Assembly: GCA_040381555.1 (NCBI GenBank)
Contig: JBEIHC010000079.1
Location: forward strand, 1 to 13,088
Direction: 5' to 3'
Length of the DNA stretch: 13,088 nucleotides
DNA from: CANHCC01 sp040381555
Lineage (GTDB): Bacteria > Bacteroidota > Bacteroidia > J057 > RFSG01
The translations under genes and the position numbers were made by a program. Each line of letters begins with the position of its first letter. Position 1 is the first letter of the stretch. This document shows positions 1-6,425 of this stretch, in pieces. The notes under the pieces are model-generated. The model was not told the origin of the DNA, did not search any database, and saw only the letters and a list, made by a program, of their open reading frames with translations.

Positions 1-771
1 AGCCATACTCCCTTGTTATCTTTTGGAAATGAAGGTGAGATGGGGGTTGTATGGCTCGACAATCGAAATGGATATTTGAATGTTTGGATGCAGGTTTTAT
101 TTTCTACTGGAAATAGACAATTTCCCGGGGAAGGGAAAGCTATTGCCCCTACTCAGTATCATCAGAGGCAACCTGCCCTAATGGCCTTGCCGGAAGGTTG
201 GCTGCTGGCTTGGTCTGAGGAAAGATTTGGTCAGGGAAGGGATAAAATTTATGCGGTACAATTACATCCTTCTGGTCAATATTTCAATGGTGCCGAAGGT
301 GTCCGTTTGAGTTCTGGAAATGGGCGCCAACAAAGACCAACGCTTCATTATGGCGCTGATAATCAAGCTTTGATTGCTTGGCAGGAAAGCTCAGATAAAT
401 CGGATGAAGGCGTTCTTATTCGCTGTAGAGAAGTAACAATTGGGAGATTAACTGATTTCAATGACCCCGGGCGATTGGTGGCCAGACTCAGCGATGAAAA
501 GGATGGCATTTCCTTGAATTGGCACTCTGCCTTGAAACGATTTCTTATATCTTGGACTGAGAAGAAAACATGGCCTGCGGTAGCTTATACCCTTGAACCT
601 GATCCAAGATTAGCCATTCCTGATTCCTATCGAAAAGCCTGTGATTCAAAGTTCTCTCAAAAAATGCCGAAAATTTTCCCCGGAAAAGATCAAACCCTGA
701 ATATACTCTGGGCGGAAAAACGCGATACCTATGAGTACATATTATTGCGATCTCTTTCAACGGATAAATAA
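1..771 (+). CDS. 3' end of an unrecognised repeat-rich, propeller-like protein (5' truncated)
   Basis: The frame is open from the first base, so the true start lies outside the window; 256 residues and a TAA stop are visible. I do not recognise a named family. The visible part has spaced repeats of a hydrophobic strand ending in a tryptophan-centred motif (VVWLDNRNG, LLAWSEERFG, LIAWQES, LISWTEKK, ILWAEKR), about 50-60 residues apart. This pattern is typical of beta-propeller blades such as BNR/sialidase-like or WD-type domains in exported Bacteroidota proteins. No enzymatic motif, C-terminal sorting domain or membrane segment is seen at the C-terminus, which ends in RSLSTDK. The next gene starts 68 bases downstream on the same strand and encodes a signal-peptide protein, so the two may be cotranscribed and both act outside the cytoplasm. 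Propeller fold is an inference from spacing; function is unknown. Confidence 0.7.
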   Translation, partial: SHTPLLSFGNEGEMGVVWLDNRNGYLNVWMQVLFSTGNRQFPGEGKAIAPTQYHQRQPALMALPEGWLLAWSEERFGQGRDKIYAVQLHPSGQYFNGAEGVRLSSGNGRQQRPTLHYGADNQALIAWQESSDKSDEGVLIRCREVTIGRLTDFNDPGRLVARLSDEKDGISLNWHSALKRFLISWTEKKTWPAVAYTLEPDPRLAIPDSYRKACDSKFSQKMPKIFPGKDQTLNILWAEKRDTYEYILLRSLSTDK

Positions 772-839
772 TTTCATTCTCTTTTCATTTCCCTAAATTG
801 CACATACATTTTATCGGAAAACCAAGAAGCTGCCTCAAG

Positions 840-1526
840 ATGAAAAATTTCGTACTCGTCCTTCTGTTCTCTATTCCAATTCTTTCCTTGGCACAAAAGG
901 AGCCCATAGTATTTGGGATATCTACAGGAGCAGCCTTCTATCAACCTCGAATCCGACTCCACCAAAATCAGCCCTTACCCGGAATTGAGTTTAAAGGATT
1001 TGTAAGAACCGGTGACGGGGGGACAGGTAATTTTATTTTTGAATTTGGCTATTTGCAAAGCAGAATCCCAGAAATACGAAGCTTTTATTCCTGGCAAACT
1101 GGAGCTTGGGTAAATGAGGCCAACTGTGTCAACAATCATCATTATTTTACCCCAGCAGTGTGGTGGCGTCAAGCTGTTTGGGACGAAGAAAAATTGTCCC
1201 TACAGATTGGGCTTCAGGTAAATTGGCTGTTTCGAACGCACTCCTTTTGCCGGTATCAGGTAGATTCTACCATTCAGCAGGAGTGGCAAGGTCCATTTCC
1301 ACTGACTGCCAGAGACAAACTCTACCCAGTGATGCTTACCGGTGCCGAAACCAGAATCTTGCAAACCAATAAAATTCAGTCTTACCTCTACCTGAATATT
1401 TTTCATCAGTTTTTTGCCTTTGCTTTGCCCGGAGATAAAAATTGGAAAGATCCCAATTTATCTAGCCGGTATTTTGCTCCTGCAATGGGTTGGAATATCG
1501 GATTGAGGACTTTTCTACGAAGATAA
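840..1526 (+). CDS. Small secreted protein, possibly an outer-membrane beta-barrel
   Basis: This gene encodes 228 residues. I chose the ATG at 840 over an in-frame upstream start at 798 because it puts a clean signal peptide at the N-terminus: MKNF, a hydrophobic core (VLVLLFSIPILSL), then an AQ cleavage-like site near residues 18-19. The mature part is rich in aromatic residues with alternating polar and hydrophobic positions and strand-like segments (for example FIFEFGYL, LSLQIGLQVNWLF, SYLYLNIFHQFFAF), and it closes with an amphipathic strand (GWNIGLRTFLRR). This fits a small periplasmic or outer-membrane beta-barrel protein. Two cysteines lie in the mature region. No catalytic motif was recognised and no named family can be assigned. 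It follows the repeat-rich gene by 68 bases on the same strand and is followed by a 129-base spacer before sucC. Export is well supported; the barrel is an inference. Confidence 0.75.
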   Translation: MKNFVLVLLFSIPILSLAQKEPIVFGISTGAAFYQPRIRLHQNQPLPGIEFKGFVRTGDGGTGNFIFEFGYLQSRIPEIRSFYSWQTGAWVNEANCVNNHHYFTPAVWWRQAVWDEEKLSLQIGLQVNWLFRTHSFCRYQVDSTIQQEWQGPFPLTARDKLYPVMLTGAETRILQTNKIQSYLYLNIFHQFFAFALPGDKNWKDPNLSSRYFAPAMGWNIGLRTFLRR

Positions 1527-1560
1527 TGGAGCGGATTTTGGGGTTAGGTTTATTTAAAAT

Positions 1561-1588
1561 ATTGTAATTGAATAAATTACATTACAAT
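1561..1588. repeat. AT-rich nested inverted repeat upstream of sucC
   Basis: ATTGTAAT at 1561-1568 is repeated in inverted form (ATTACAAT) at 1581-1588. Inside it, GTAATT (1564-1569) can instead pair with AATTAC (1575-1580). The element lies just upstream of the putative sucC promoter boxes. It could be a weak operator or the end of the preceding transcript, but it is AT-only in its stem ends, lacks a following T-run, and may be a chance product of AT-rich spacer DNA. Confidence 0.3.
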
Positions 1589-1596
1589 AAATCTCT

Positions 1597-1628
1597 TTTG
1601 GCTTTCTGCCCCGGAAATACTAATATTG
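1597..1628 (+). promoter_or_regulatory. Putative Bacteroidota-type promoter of sucC
   Basis: TTTG at 1597-1600 and TAATATTG at 1621-1628 are separated by 20 bases. This matches the Bacteroidota arrangement of a -33 TTTG/TTG box and a -7 TAnnTTTG box, with one mismatch in the -7 box. Transcription would start near 1632-1635 and leave a leader of about 20 bases before the ATG at 1656. No experimental support. Confidence 0.45.
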
Positions 1629-1655
1629 CTCTTCAATTCATTTACGCATTATAAC

Positions 1656-2849
1656 ATGAAACTTCACGAACATCAGGCGAAAGACCTCCTTAAATCTTTC
1701 GGAGTACCCATTCAAGAAGGAACTGTAGCATTCTCAGTAGACGAAGCTGTAAATGCTGCCAGAAGCCTATATCCCAATGCAACTGGTAAAGAATGGTTTG
1801 TCGTGAAAGCTCAGATTCATGCCGGTGGTCGCGGTAAAGGAGGCGGAGTTAAATTAGCGAAGTCCGTAGATGAGGTAAAGGAAAAAGCCACTCAAATCTT
1901 GGGCATGCAGTTGATTACCCATCAAACAGGCCCTGAAGGGAAAAAAGTACATCGCATTTTGATTGCTCAAGATGTGTATTATCCGGGTGCAGTTGAACCC
2001 AAAGAATATTATCTCTCCATCACGCTAGATCGCGCAAAAGGTAAAAATATCATCATGGCCTCCACTGAAGGAGGTATGGATATTGAAGAAGTCGCTGAAA
2101 AACATCCAGAAAAAATTATTCGCGAATGGATTGACCCATCCGTGGGAATGCAACCCTTCCAAGCCCGTAAAATTGGATTCGCCATGGGCCTTGAGGGAGA
2201 GGCTTTCAAGAACTTCGTTCGATTCATTATGAATGTCTACACAGCTTACAATGAATCAGATGCTTCCATGATTGAAGTAAACCCCATGCTCAAAACTTCC
2301 GATAACAAAATAATCGCAGTGGATGGGAAAATTGATATTGATGACAATGCATTGTTCCGTCATAAAGATTATGCTGCCATGCGGGACATCAATGAGGAAG
2401 ATCCATTAGAAGTAGAAGCAGGCGAAAGCAACCTCAACTATGTGAAACTTGACGGGAATGTTGGGTGCATGGTGAATGGTGCTGGACTTGCAATGGCTAC
2501 CATGGATATTATTAAACTCTCTGGTGGTGAGCCTGCAAACTTCTTAGATGTTGGGGGTGGAGCAAATGCCCAGACTGTTGAAAGTGGTTTCAGAATTATC
2601 CTCAAAGACCCAAATGTGAAGGCTATTTTGATTAATATTTTTGGTGGAATTGTAAGATGTGATCGTGTAGCCAATGGGGTAGTGGAGGCTTATAAAAATA
2701 TTGGCAATATTCCTGTGCCCATCATTGTGCGTTTGCAAGGAACCAATGCGGAAGAAGCTGCTCGAATCATCAATGAATCCGGCCTGAAAGTGAAATCTGC
2801 TGTGGTATTGAAAGATGCGGCTCTGCTCGTTCAGGAAGCTTTGAAATAA
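1656..2849 (+). CDS. sucC: Succinyl-CoA synthetase (ADP/GDP-forming) subunit beta
   Basis: The product (397 residues, normal for the family) is the beta subunit of succinate-CoA ligase, which couples succinyl-CoA hydrolysis to nucleotide phosphorylation in the TCA cycle. The ATG at 1656 is chosen because MKLHEHQAKDLLKSFGVP is the standard SucC N-terminus; an upstream in-frame start at 1626 would add ten unconserved residues. The N-terminal half is an ATP-grasp domain (VVKAQIHAGGRGKGGGVKLAKS, then IEVNPM in the metal/nucleotide region). The C-terminal half is the CoA-ligase domain with GNVGCMVNGAGLAMATMD, FLDVGGGA and NIFGGIVRCD, where the phosphohistidine of the alpha subunit is received. sucD, encoding the alpha subunit with the phosphohistidine, is not adjacent: a terminator follows directly. 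Separation of sucC and sucD is not rare in this phylum. The enzyme shares its substrate succinyl-CoA with the mutase operon further right. Confidence 0.97.
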   Translation: MKLHEHQAKDLLKSFGVPIQEGTVAFSVDEAVNAARSLYPNATGKEWFVVKAQIHAGGRGKGGGVKLAKSVDEVKEKATQILGMQLITHQTGPEGKKVHRILIAQDVYYPGAVEPKEYYLSITLDRAKGKNIIMASTEGGMDIEEVAEKHPEKIIREWIDPSVGMQPFQARKIGFAMGLEGEAFKNFVRFIMNVYTAYNESDASMIEVNPMLKTSDNKIIAVDGKIDIDDNALFRHKDYAAMRDINEEDPLEVEAGESNLNYVKLDGNVGCMVNGAGLAMATMDIIKLSGGEPANFLDVGGGANAQTVESGFRIILKDPNVKAILINIFGGIVRCDRVANGVVEAYKNIGNIPVPIIVRLQGTNAEEAARIINESGLKVKSAVVLKDAALLVQEALK

Positions 2850-2900
2850 AAACAGATTCTCTTAAGGAGTTTCATTGAATTCCTTTTCTGATTCTTACCT

Positions 2901-2947
2901 AATTAATCGTCAATGGTTTTTGTGAACTGTTGACGATTAATTTTTTT
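2901..2947 (+). terminator. Rho-independent terminator after sucC
   Basis: A perfect 13-base inverted repeat pairs 2901-2913 (AATTAATCGTCAA) with 2930-2942 (TTGACGATTAATT), with a 16-base loop. The right arm runs into an unbroken T-run reaching 2947. It lies about 50 bases after the sucC stop, so it should end the sucC transcript and isolate it from the helicase gene. Confidence 0.8.
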
Positions 2948-2975
2948 AGGAATTACCTCTTTGATTATCATTTAG

Positions 2976-3041
2976 TTCTGAGATAATTAGGGGAAGTTTT
3001 TCTTAGGTTCTTGGAGAACCCTAAATTCTCAGATAATTTAG
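2976..3041 (+). repeat. Small hairpins and an imperfect direct repeat upstream of the helicase gene
   Basis: The 274-base spacer between sucC and the helicase holds, after the terminator, a 15-base sequence at 2976-2990 (ttctgagataattag) that recurs nearly unchanged at 3027-3041 (ttctcagataatttag). Between them is a hairpin with GGTTCT (3006-3011) and AGAACC (3015-3020) around a three-base loop; its stem extends outward with one bulged base. A second hairpin pairs CTAAATT (3021-3027) with AATTTAG (3035-3041). These could form a structured leader or a protein-binding site; no known riboswitch or RNA family is recognised. Confidence 0.35.
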
Positions 3042-3123
3042 AGAGTGCTTTAGCTTATCGAGGAAAAATGAATTCCTGAAATGAGAACAAAACACACTCA
3101 GGATTTTGCCCTATTATTTTCCT

Positions 3124-4764
3124 ATGGATTACACCCTTGAAAGCCTGACAGATCATTTATTGGATGAGTTTCAACTTTCCCCCACAGGAGATCAGTATAA
3201 GGTATTTCATTATTTCGCTGGCTATTTTCTGGGAGAAAGGCATCGCTCCGTGTTTCTTCTAAAGGGCTCCGCGGGTACCGGTAAGACAACCTTGCTCACC
3301 ACCCTGAGTAAATTTTTTCGTCAGGAGAAGCTACCGGTAATTTTAATGGCGCCAACCGGAAGGGCTGCAAAAGTAATTAGTAAAAAAGCCAAGCGACCAG
3401 CCCGAACTTTACATAGACATATTTATCGCTCGGTGGAAACTTCCACCGGAATTTATTACACTCTGGCTGAAAATCAAGACAACCCCGGAACTGTCTATAT
3501 TGTGGACGAAGCTTCTATGCTGGGCGATTCGGAAGGATCTAGTTTGTTGCCAGATTTATTGAGCTTTGTATTCACTGACCGACCTGAGTCTATTCTGATT
3601 TTTAGTGGGGATGAAGCACAATTACCTCCTGTAGGTTCGGATATTTCTCCTGCTTTGAATCCTCAATATCTTACAGAAAAATGCAATCTTTCCGTAACGG
3701 AAGTTGTGATGAATGCCGTAAAAAGACAGGCTTTGGATTCCGGAATTCTCGTCAATGCCAACAAAATAAGAAAAGCACTTTACCAGGAAGATCCGAAAGT
3801 TTGTCTTTTCATTAATCAAGAAGATGTCAGGGTGTTAGATAGTAAGTCCGATGCCTTGGAGGAGTTTGATTTTCGCTATGATCCAGATCGGCAGGATAAA
3901 GTCATTCTCATTACATTTTCTAATTATTGGGCCAGTATGTTTAACAAAGCGTATCGGGCCCGAATATTTGAAGATACTTTTTTGCCTCAAGTGCATGACC
4001 GGATTATGGTGGTGAAAAACAATTATCGTTGGGCAAACAAAGAGCTTCCTTTCTTGGCCAATGGCGAAACCGGGATGATTCGAAAAATCTATTTGGATTC
4101 GTTGGAAGAAAGATATGGGCTGAGATGGATGGATGTGGATATTGAATTTGAAAACCTCAAAGGTGAGCCGGTGGAATTATTTGGAAAAATCATTCTCAAT
4201 CTGTTGGACTCTCCAGACCCGGTTATTCCTTGGGATACTTGGACTACTTTGGCTAAGGCTAGAAAAAAGGATGCCGCTCGGGAAGAAGTAGAAGACGGGA
4301 TTGACCCTTATCTTTCCGCTCTGCAAGTAAAGTATGCTTATGCCGTTACGGGGCATAAATCTCAAGGTGGTCAATGGGAAGAAGTGATTGTAGCATTTGA
4401 GCCTTTGTATCCTCAGGTTACGATAAGAGATTATTTGAGGTGGGCTTATACTGCCATTACTCGTGCTGAGAAACAGGTTTTCTTATTGGAATGCCCTTTT
4501 CTTCAGCCCATAGAATCAGAAGTTTGTTATCGGAATGATTTTGTTTTTGATCCAGAATTACTTCAAACACCCGATTATTTTACGGAAGACGAGAAAAAGA
4601 CTTTACTGGAATTTGGACCGGCAATTATCAAACTACTCAATGGACTTATCTTGCCCAATACCCCTGCCCGCCAACATATAATTCGAGTGGTGAATAAAGA
4701 AGAAGCTCCTAAGGATGCGCTCGCTGAGGCTATCTTAAAATGGGTAGAATTGGTAGAAAAATAG
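3124..4764 (+). CDS. RecD-like superfamily 1 DNA helicase (AAA family ATPase)
   Basis: The 546-residue product has the motor motifs of a superfamily 1 helicase of the RecD/UvrD_C_2 type. Seen in order: Walker A GSAGTGKTT at residues 48-56 (Lys54), motif Ia around APTGRAA, motif II DEAS at 128-131, motif III GDEAQLPP at 162-169, and near the C-terminus TGHKSQG at 409-415 and YTAITRA with Arg447, the arginine-finger motif VI. Proteins of this kind unwind DNA with ATP and are usually placed in recombination or repair. It lacks the RecD2 N-terminal extension, and no RecB or RecC is nearby, so a RecBCD role is unlikely. About 70 residues follow the last motor motif with no recognised domain. The ATG at 3124 (MDYTLESLTD) is preferred to a TTG six codons upstream. 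The gene is monocistronic: a terminator precedes it and a convergent gene ends 9 bases away. Confidence 0.9.
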   Translation: MDYTLESLTDHLLDEFQLSPTGDQYKVFHYFAGYFLGERHRSVFLLKGSAGTGKTTLLTTLSKFFRQEKLPVILMAPTGRAAKVISKKAKRPARTLHRHIYRSVETSTGIYYTLAENQDNPGTVYIVDEASMLGDSEGSSLLPDLLSFVFTDRPESILIFSGDEAQLPPVGSDISPALNPQYLTEKCNLSVTEVVMNAVKRQALDSGILVNANKIRKALYQEDPKVCLFINQEDVRVLDSKSDALEEFDFRYDPDRQDKVILITFSNYWASMFNKAYRARIFEDTFLPQVHDRIMVVKNNYRWANKELPFLANGETGMIRKIYLDSLEERYGLRWMDVDIEFENLKGEPVELFGKIILNLLDSPDPVIPWDTWTTLAKARKKDAAREEVEDGIDPYLSALQVKYAYAVTGHKSQGGQWEEVIVAFEPLYPQVTIRDYLRWAYTAITRAEKQVFLLECPFLQPIESEVCYRNDFVFDPELLQTPDYFTEDEKKTLLEFGPAIIKLLNGLILPNTPARQHIIRVVNKEEAPKDALAEAILKWVELVEK

Positions 4765-4773
4765 GGGAGAATT

Positions 4774-5406
4774 CTAAAGACTACCTTTGGAATATTCCCA
4801 CATAGCCTTTAATATCATAAATGACGCCAATCCTAAAAACAACCATCCCAATAGCACATTCATATTTCTTTTAAATCTTGGGGTAACTTTTTTGTTTTGT
4901 TTGCTTGTAATCAGAATCAAAAAATAAAAGAGCAGGAATACACCCGTAGTTACGCCTCCTACGAAGGCAACATTATCAAGTAGATTCTCACCCATCCATT
5001 CATTGGCTCGCAAAAAGGCAGAAACAGTAATCCAGAATAAGAGCAACATGGGATTACTAATAGTCAGACTGATGCCGGTTAGGAAATCGTTTCGGCCCTT
5101 CTTGGGTTCATAACGCTTGAGAAAATCTTTTTTAAACAAAGACACCAATCCTAGGATCAATAATACCGGAATACTGATGAGGGAAATTCTTTTCAGGAAG
5201 ATCTCGTCTGAAAAGATTAAATGAACTCCAAATACAGAAAGGCTGGTATAGATTGTTTCAATAAATAAAGCGCCAAAAGCTATATATAAACCAGATCTTT
5301 TGCCATGTACCAGAGTAGCATGTACAATAGACAGGTTTACCGGTCCTGTGGGTAAGGACGCAATAAAACTAATCAACAATCCGGCAAGAAAGGCAACCAG
5401 AAACAT
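4774..5406 (-). CDS. LysE/RhtB-family amino-acid exporter-like membrane protein
   Basis: The 210-residue protein has the size and hydrophobic profile of the LysE family: about six membrane segments, with the first two close to the N-terminus. The N-terminal MFLVAFLAGLLISFIASLPTG segment ends in the family's Pro-Thr-Gly-Pro-Val-Asn motif (residues 19-24), and the second conserved element, SNPMLLLFW, lies at the start of a mid-protein helix. Family members export amino acids or related small molecules from the cytoplasm; the substrate cannot be told here. The ATG at 5406 is the only start that preserves the first helix. The gene is convergent with the helicase gene (9 bases between stops). Its upstream region, shared with DUF423 on the other strand, contains the GC-rich palindrome at 5434-5458, only 28 bases before the start codon, so the palindrome may lie in its mRNA leader. 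Confidence 0.88.
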   Translation of the reverse strand: MFLVAFLAGLLISFIASLPTGPVNLSIVHATLVHGKRSGLYIAFGALFIETIYTSLSVFGVHLIFSDEIFLKRISLISIPVLLILGLVSLFKKDFLKRYEPKKGRNDFLTGISLTISNPMLLLFWITVSAFLRANEWMGENLLDNVAFVGGVTTGVFLLFYFLILITSKQNKKVTPRFKRNMNVLLGWLFLGLASFMILKAMWEYSKGSL

Positions 5407-5433
5407 AGAGTAAAATTACGCCAAATGCCCGAA

Positions 5434-5458
5434 TTTATCGGGTGCAGCACCCGATAAA
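5434..5458. repeat. GC-rich palindrome, copy 1 (intergenic)
   Basis: This is a 25-base perfect palindrome about a single central base: 12-base arms 5434-5445 and 5447-5458, with core atcgggtgcagcacccgat at 5437-5455. A copy of 21 identical bases (5437-5457) recurs at 5750-5770. The flanking CCCGA at 5428-5432 can also pair with the left arm TCGGG (5438-5442), giving an alternative fold. On the + strand it is followed by A-runs, not T-runs; on the minus strand the T-run precedes the hairpin. It is therefore not a standard terminator in either direction. It may be a REP-like dispersed element or a regulatory site between the LysE and DUF423 genes. Confidence 0.7.
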
Positions 5459-5562
5459 AAAAAGCAAAATTCTGCCCCCATAGATAGGCCTTTCGTTGGA
5501 TTGGATAAATTTATTGGGGATGATCAAAATTTGGCCCACCTTTATGGTCAGAAAAATCTGTT

Positions 5563-5946
5563 ATGAAATCATTTTATTGGACCAGAATAGGGGTTCTGAT
5601 TGCCGCGCTATTAGTGGCTTTGGGGGCATTTGGTGCTCATGCGTTGAAATCCAGTATTTCTTCAGAAATGCTCCTCGTATATGAAACCGGAATCCGATAC
5701 GCCTGGTACCATACTTTTGGCTTGTTTTTATGTGACTATTTGTACGCCAATCGGGTGCAGCACCCGATAATTATTTGGTCCGCAAGGTTGTTTTTTGCAG
5801 GGATTATTGTCTTTTCTGGAAGTCTAATTATCCTTTCTGTTTCAGGAGTTCGCTGGTTGGGAATGATTACTCCTCTTGGGGGGGCAGCCTGGATTTTCGC
5901 CTGGATGGGACTGGCTTTTGCCCTTTTTCGTTCTGCTGAAAAATAA
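5563..5946 (+). CDS. DUF423 family small integral membrane protein
   Basis: The 127-residue product matches the DUF423 (YgdD-type) family in length and layout: four predicted membrane helices at roughly residues 6-27, 47-63, 71-91 and 97-121. It has the family's LGAFGAHAL motif in the first helix (20-28), a following YETGIRYAWYHT stretch, FSGSL in the third helix and TPLGG before the fourth. The molecular function of this family is not established. The ATG at 5563 (MKSFYWTRIG) starts the first helix directly; no clear Shine-Dalgarno sequence precedes it. The loop between helices 2 and 3 (residues 63-69, NRVQHPI) is encoded by the second copy of the GC-rich palindrome, which is odd for a conserved gene. 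A shared terminator follows immediately after the stop codon. Confidence 0.88.
   Translation: MKSFYWTRIGVLIAALLVALGAFGAHALKSSISSEMLLVYETGIRYAWYHTFGLFLCDYLYANRVQHPIIIWSARLFFAGIIVFSGSLIILSVSGVRWLGMITPLGGAAWIFAWMGLAFALFRSAEK
5750..5768. repeat. GC-rich palindrome, copy 2 (inside DUF423)
   Basis: The sequence atcgggtgcagcacccgat, a perfect palindrome about one central base, is identical to the core of the copy at 5434-5458; identity extends two further bases to 5770. It is read in frame as part of Asn-Arg-Val-Gln-His-Pro-Ile in the predicted loop between membrane helices 2 and 3 of the DUF423 protein, without breaking the frame. Confidence 0.7.
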
Positions 5947-5969
5947 AAAGGGGCCGAAGCCCCTTTTTA
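5944..5969. terminator. Bidirectional hairpin terminator between DUF423 and iscA-like gene
   Basis: A perfect 11-base stem (5944-5954 with 5959-5969) closes on a CGAA tetraloop, with a GGGGC/GCCCC core flanked by five A:T pairs. It therefore presents a T-run after the stem on both strands. It overlaps the DUF423 stop codon and lies 20 bases past the stop of the minus-strand iron-sulfur gene, so it can terminate both convergent transcripts. Confidence 0.88.
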
Positions 5970-5989
5970 TTCTTCATAAATGGCAGATT

Positions 5990-6337
5990 TTAGGCTGAGA
6001 AGGATGTGCCACATCCGCAGGTGCTTTTGGCAGAAGGATTGTTAAAGACAAAGCCTCTGGCATTCAGGCCATCTTCGAAATCTACCTCCATACCCATTAT
6101 ATACATAGAATGTCGCTTATCAACTAAAACTTTTACCCCCTCAATTTCATAGAGTTCATCTGTTTCTTTTTGAGTGTCAAAACCCAGAACATAAGACATC
6201 CCAGAGCAACCTCCCCCTTTAACCCCTAACCTAAGACGATAATCCGGGCCAATTTCTTTACCGGACATGATTTTTTTTACTTCATGAGCCGCGCGGGCCG
6301 TTAATCCTACAGGGGCTGTGCTTGTTTGTGTTTCCAT
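5990..6337 (-). CDS. IscA/HesB-type iron-sulfur cluster assembly protein
   Basis: The 115-residue protein is an A-type iron-sulfur carrier, which binds and hands over Fe-S clusters in the cytoplasm. All three conserved cysteines are present: Cys44 in GGGCSGMSY, and Cys107 and Cys109 in STCGCGTSFSA at the C-terminus, 62 residues apart as in IscA, ErpA and SufA. The ATG at 6337 (METQTSTAPVGLTARAA) is chosen because the family homology starts a few residues later; a longer in-frame reading to 6442 would run through the promoter region and across the divergent mutA start. Which A-type paralogue it is (IscA, SufA or ErpA) cannot be decided from the sequence. No other isc or suf gene is nearby, so it is a stand-alone gene. 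It ends convergently with DUF423 at a shared terminator and starts divergently from the mutase operon. Confidence 0.93.
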   Translation of the reverse strand: METQTSTAPVGLTARAAHEVKKIMSGKEIGPDYRLRLGVKGGGCSGMSYVLGFDTQKETDELYEIEGVKVLVDKRHSMYIMGMEVDFEDGLNARGFVFNNPSAKSTCGCGTSFSA

Positions 6338-6366
6338 CTGTAATTGTTTTTTTTTTATTCTCCTTA

Positions 6367-6401
6367 CAAATATACAGGGTTCAGACCGGATAAGTTTCAA
6401 A
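6367..6401 (-). promoter_or_regulatory. Putative promoter of the iscA-like gene
   Basis: On the minus strand, TATATTTG (6374 to 6367) is an exact match to the Bacteroidota -7 box TAnnTTTG. A TTTG (6401 to 6398) lies 23 bases upstream, at the long end of reported spacings for this promoter type. The predicted leader of roughly 20-25 bases is purine-rich and A-rich before the ATG at 6337. Confidence 0.5.
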
Positions 6402-6413
6402 CCCTGAATTTTG

Positions 6414-6421
6414 TACCTTTG
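6414..6421 (+). promoter_or_regulatory. Putative -7 box of the mutA operon
   Basis: TACCTTTG matches TAnnTTTG exactly and ends only 4 bases before the mutA ATG at 6426. If used, transcription would start at or within a few bases of the start codon, giving a nearly leaderless mRNA. A TTG at the expected -33 distance is not evident, which lowers confidence. It lies within 40 bases of the divergent iscA promoter, so the two could compete. Confidence 0.35.
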
Positions 6422-6425
6422 GGCT

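Noticed and set aside
5434..5463. The intergenic palindrome as a rho-independent terminator
   Set aside because: On the + strand it is followed by A-runs, and on the minus strand the T-run comes before the hairpin. No gene ends next to it: LysE starts here on one side and DUF423 on the other.
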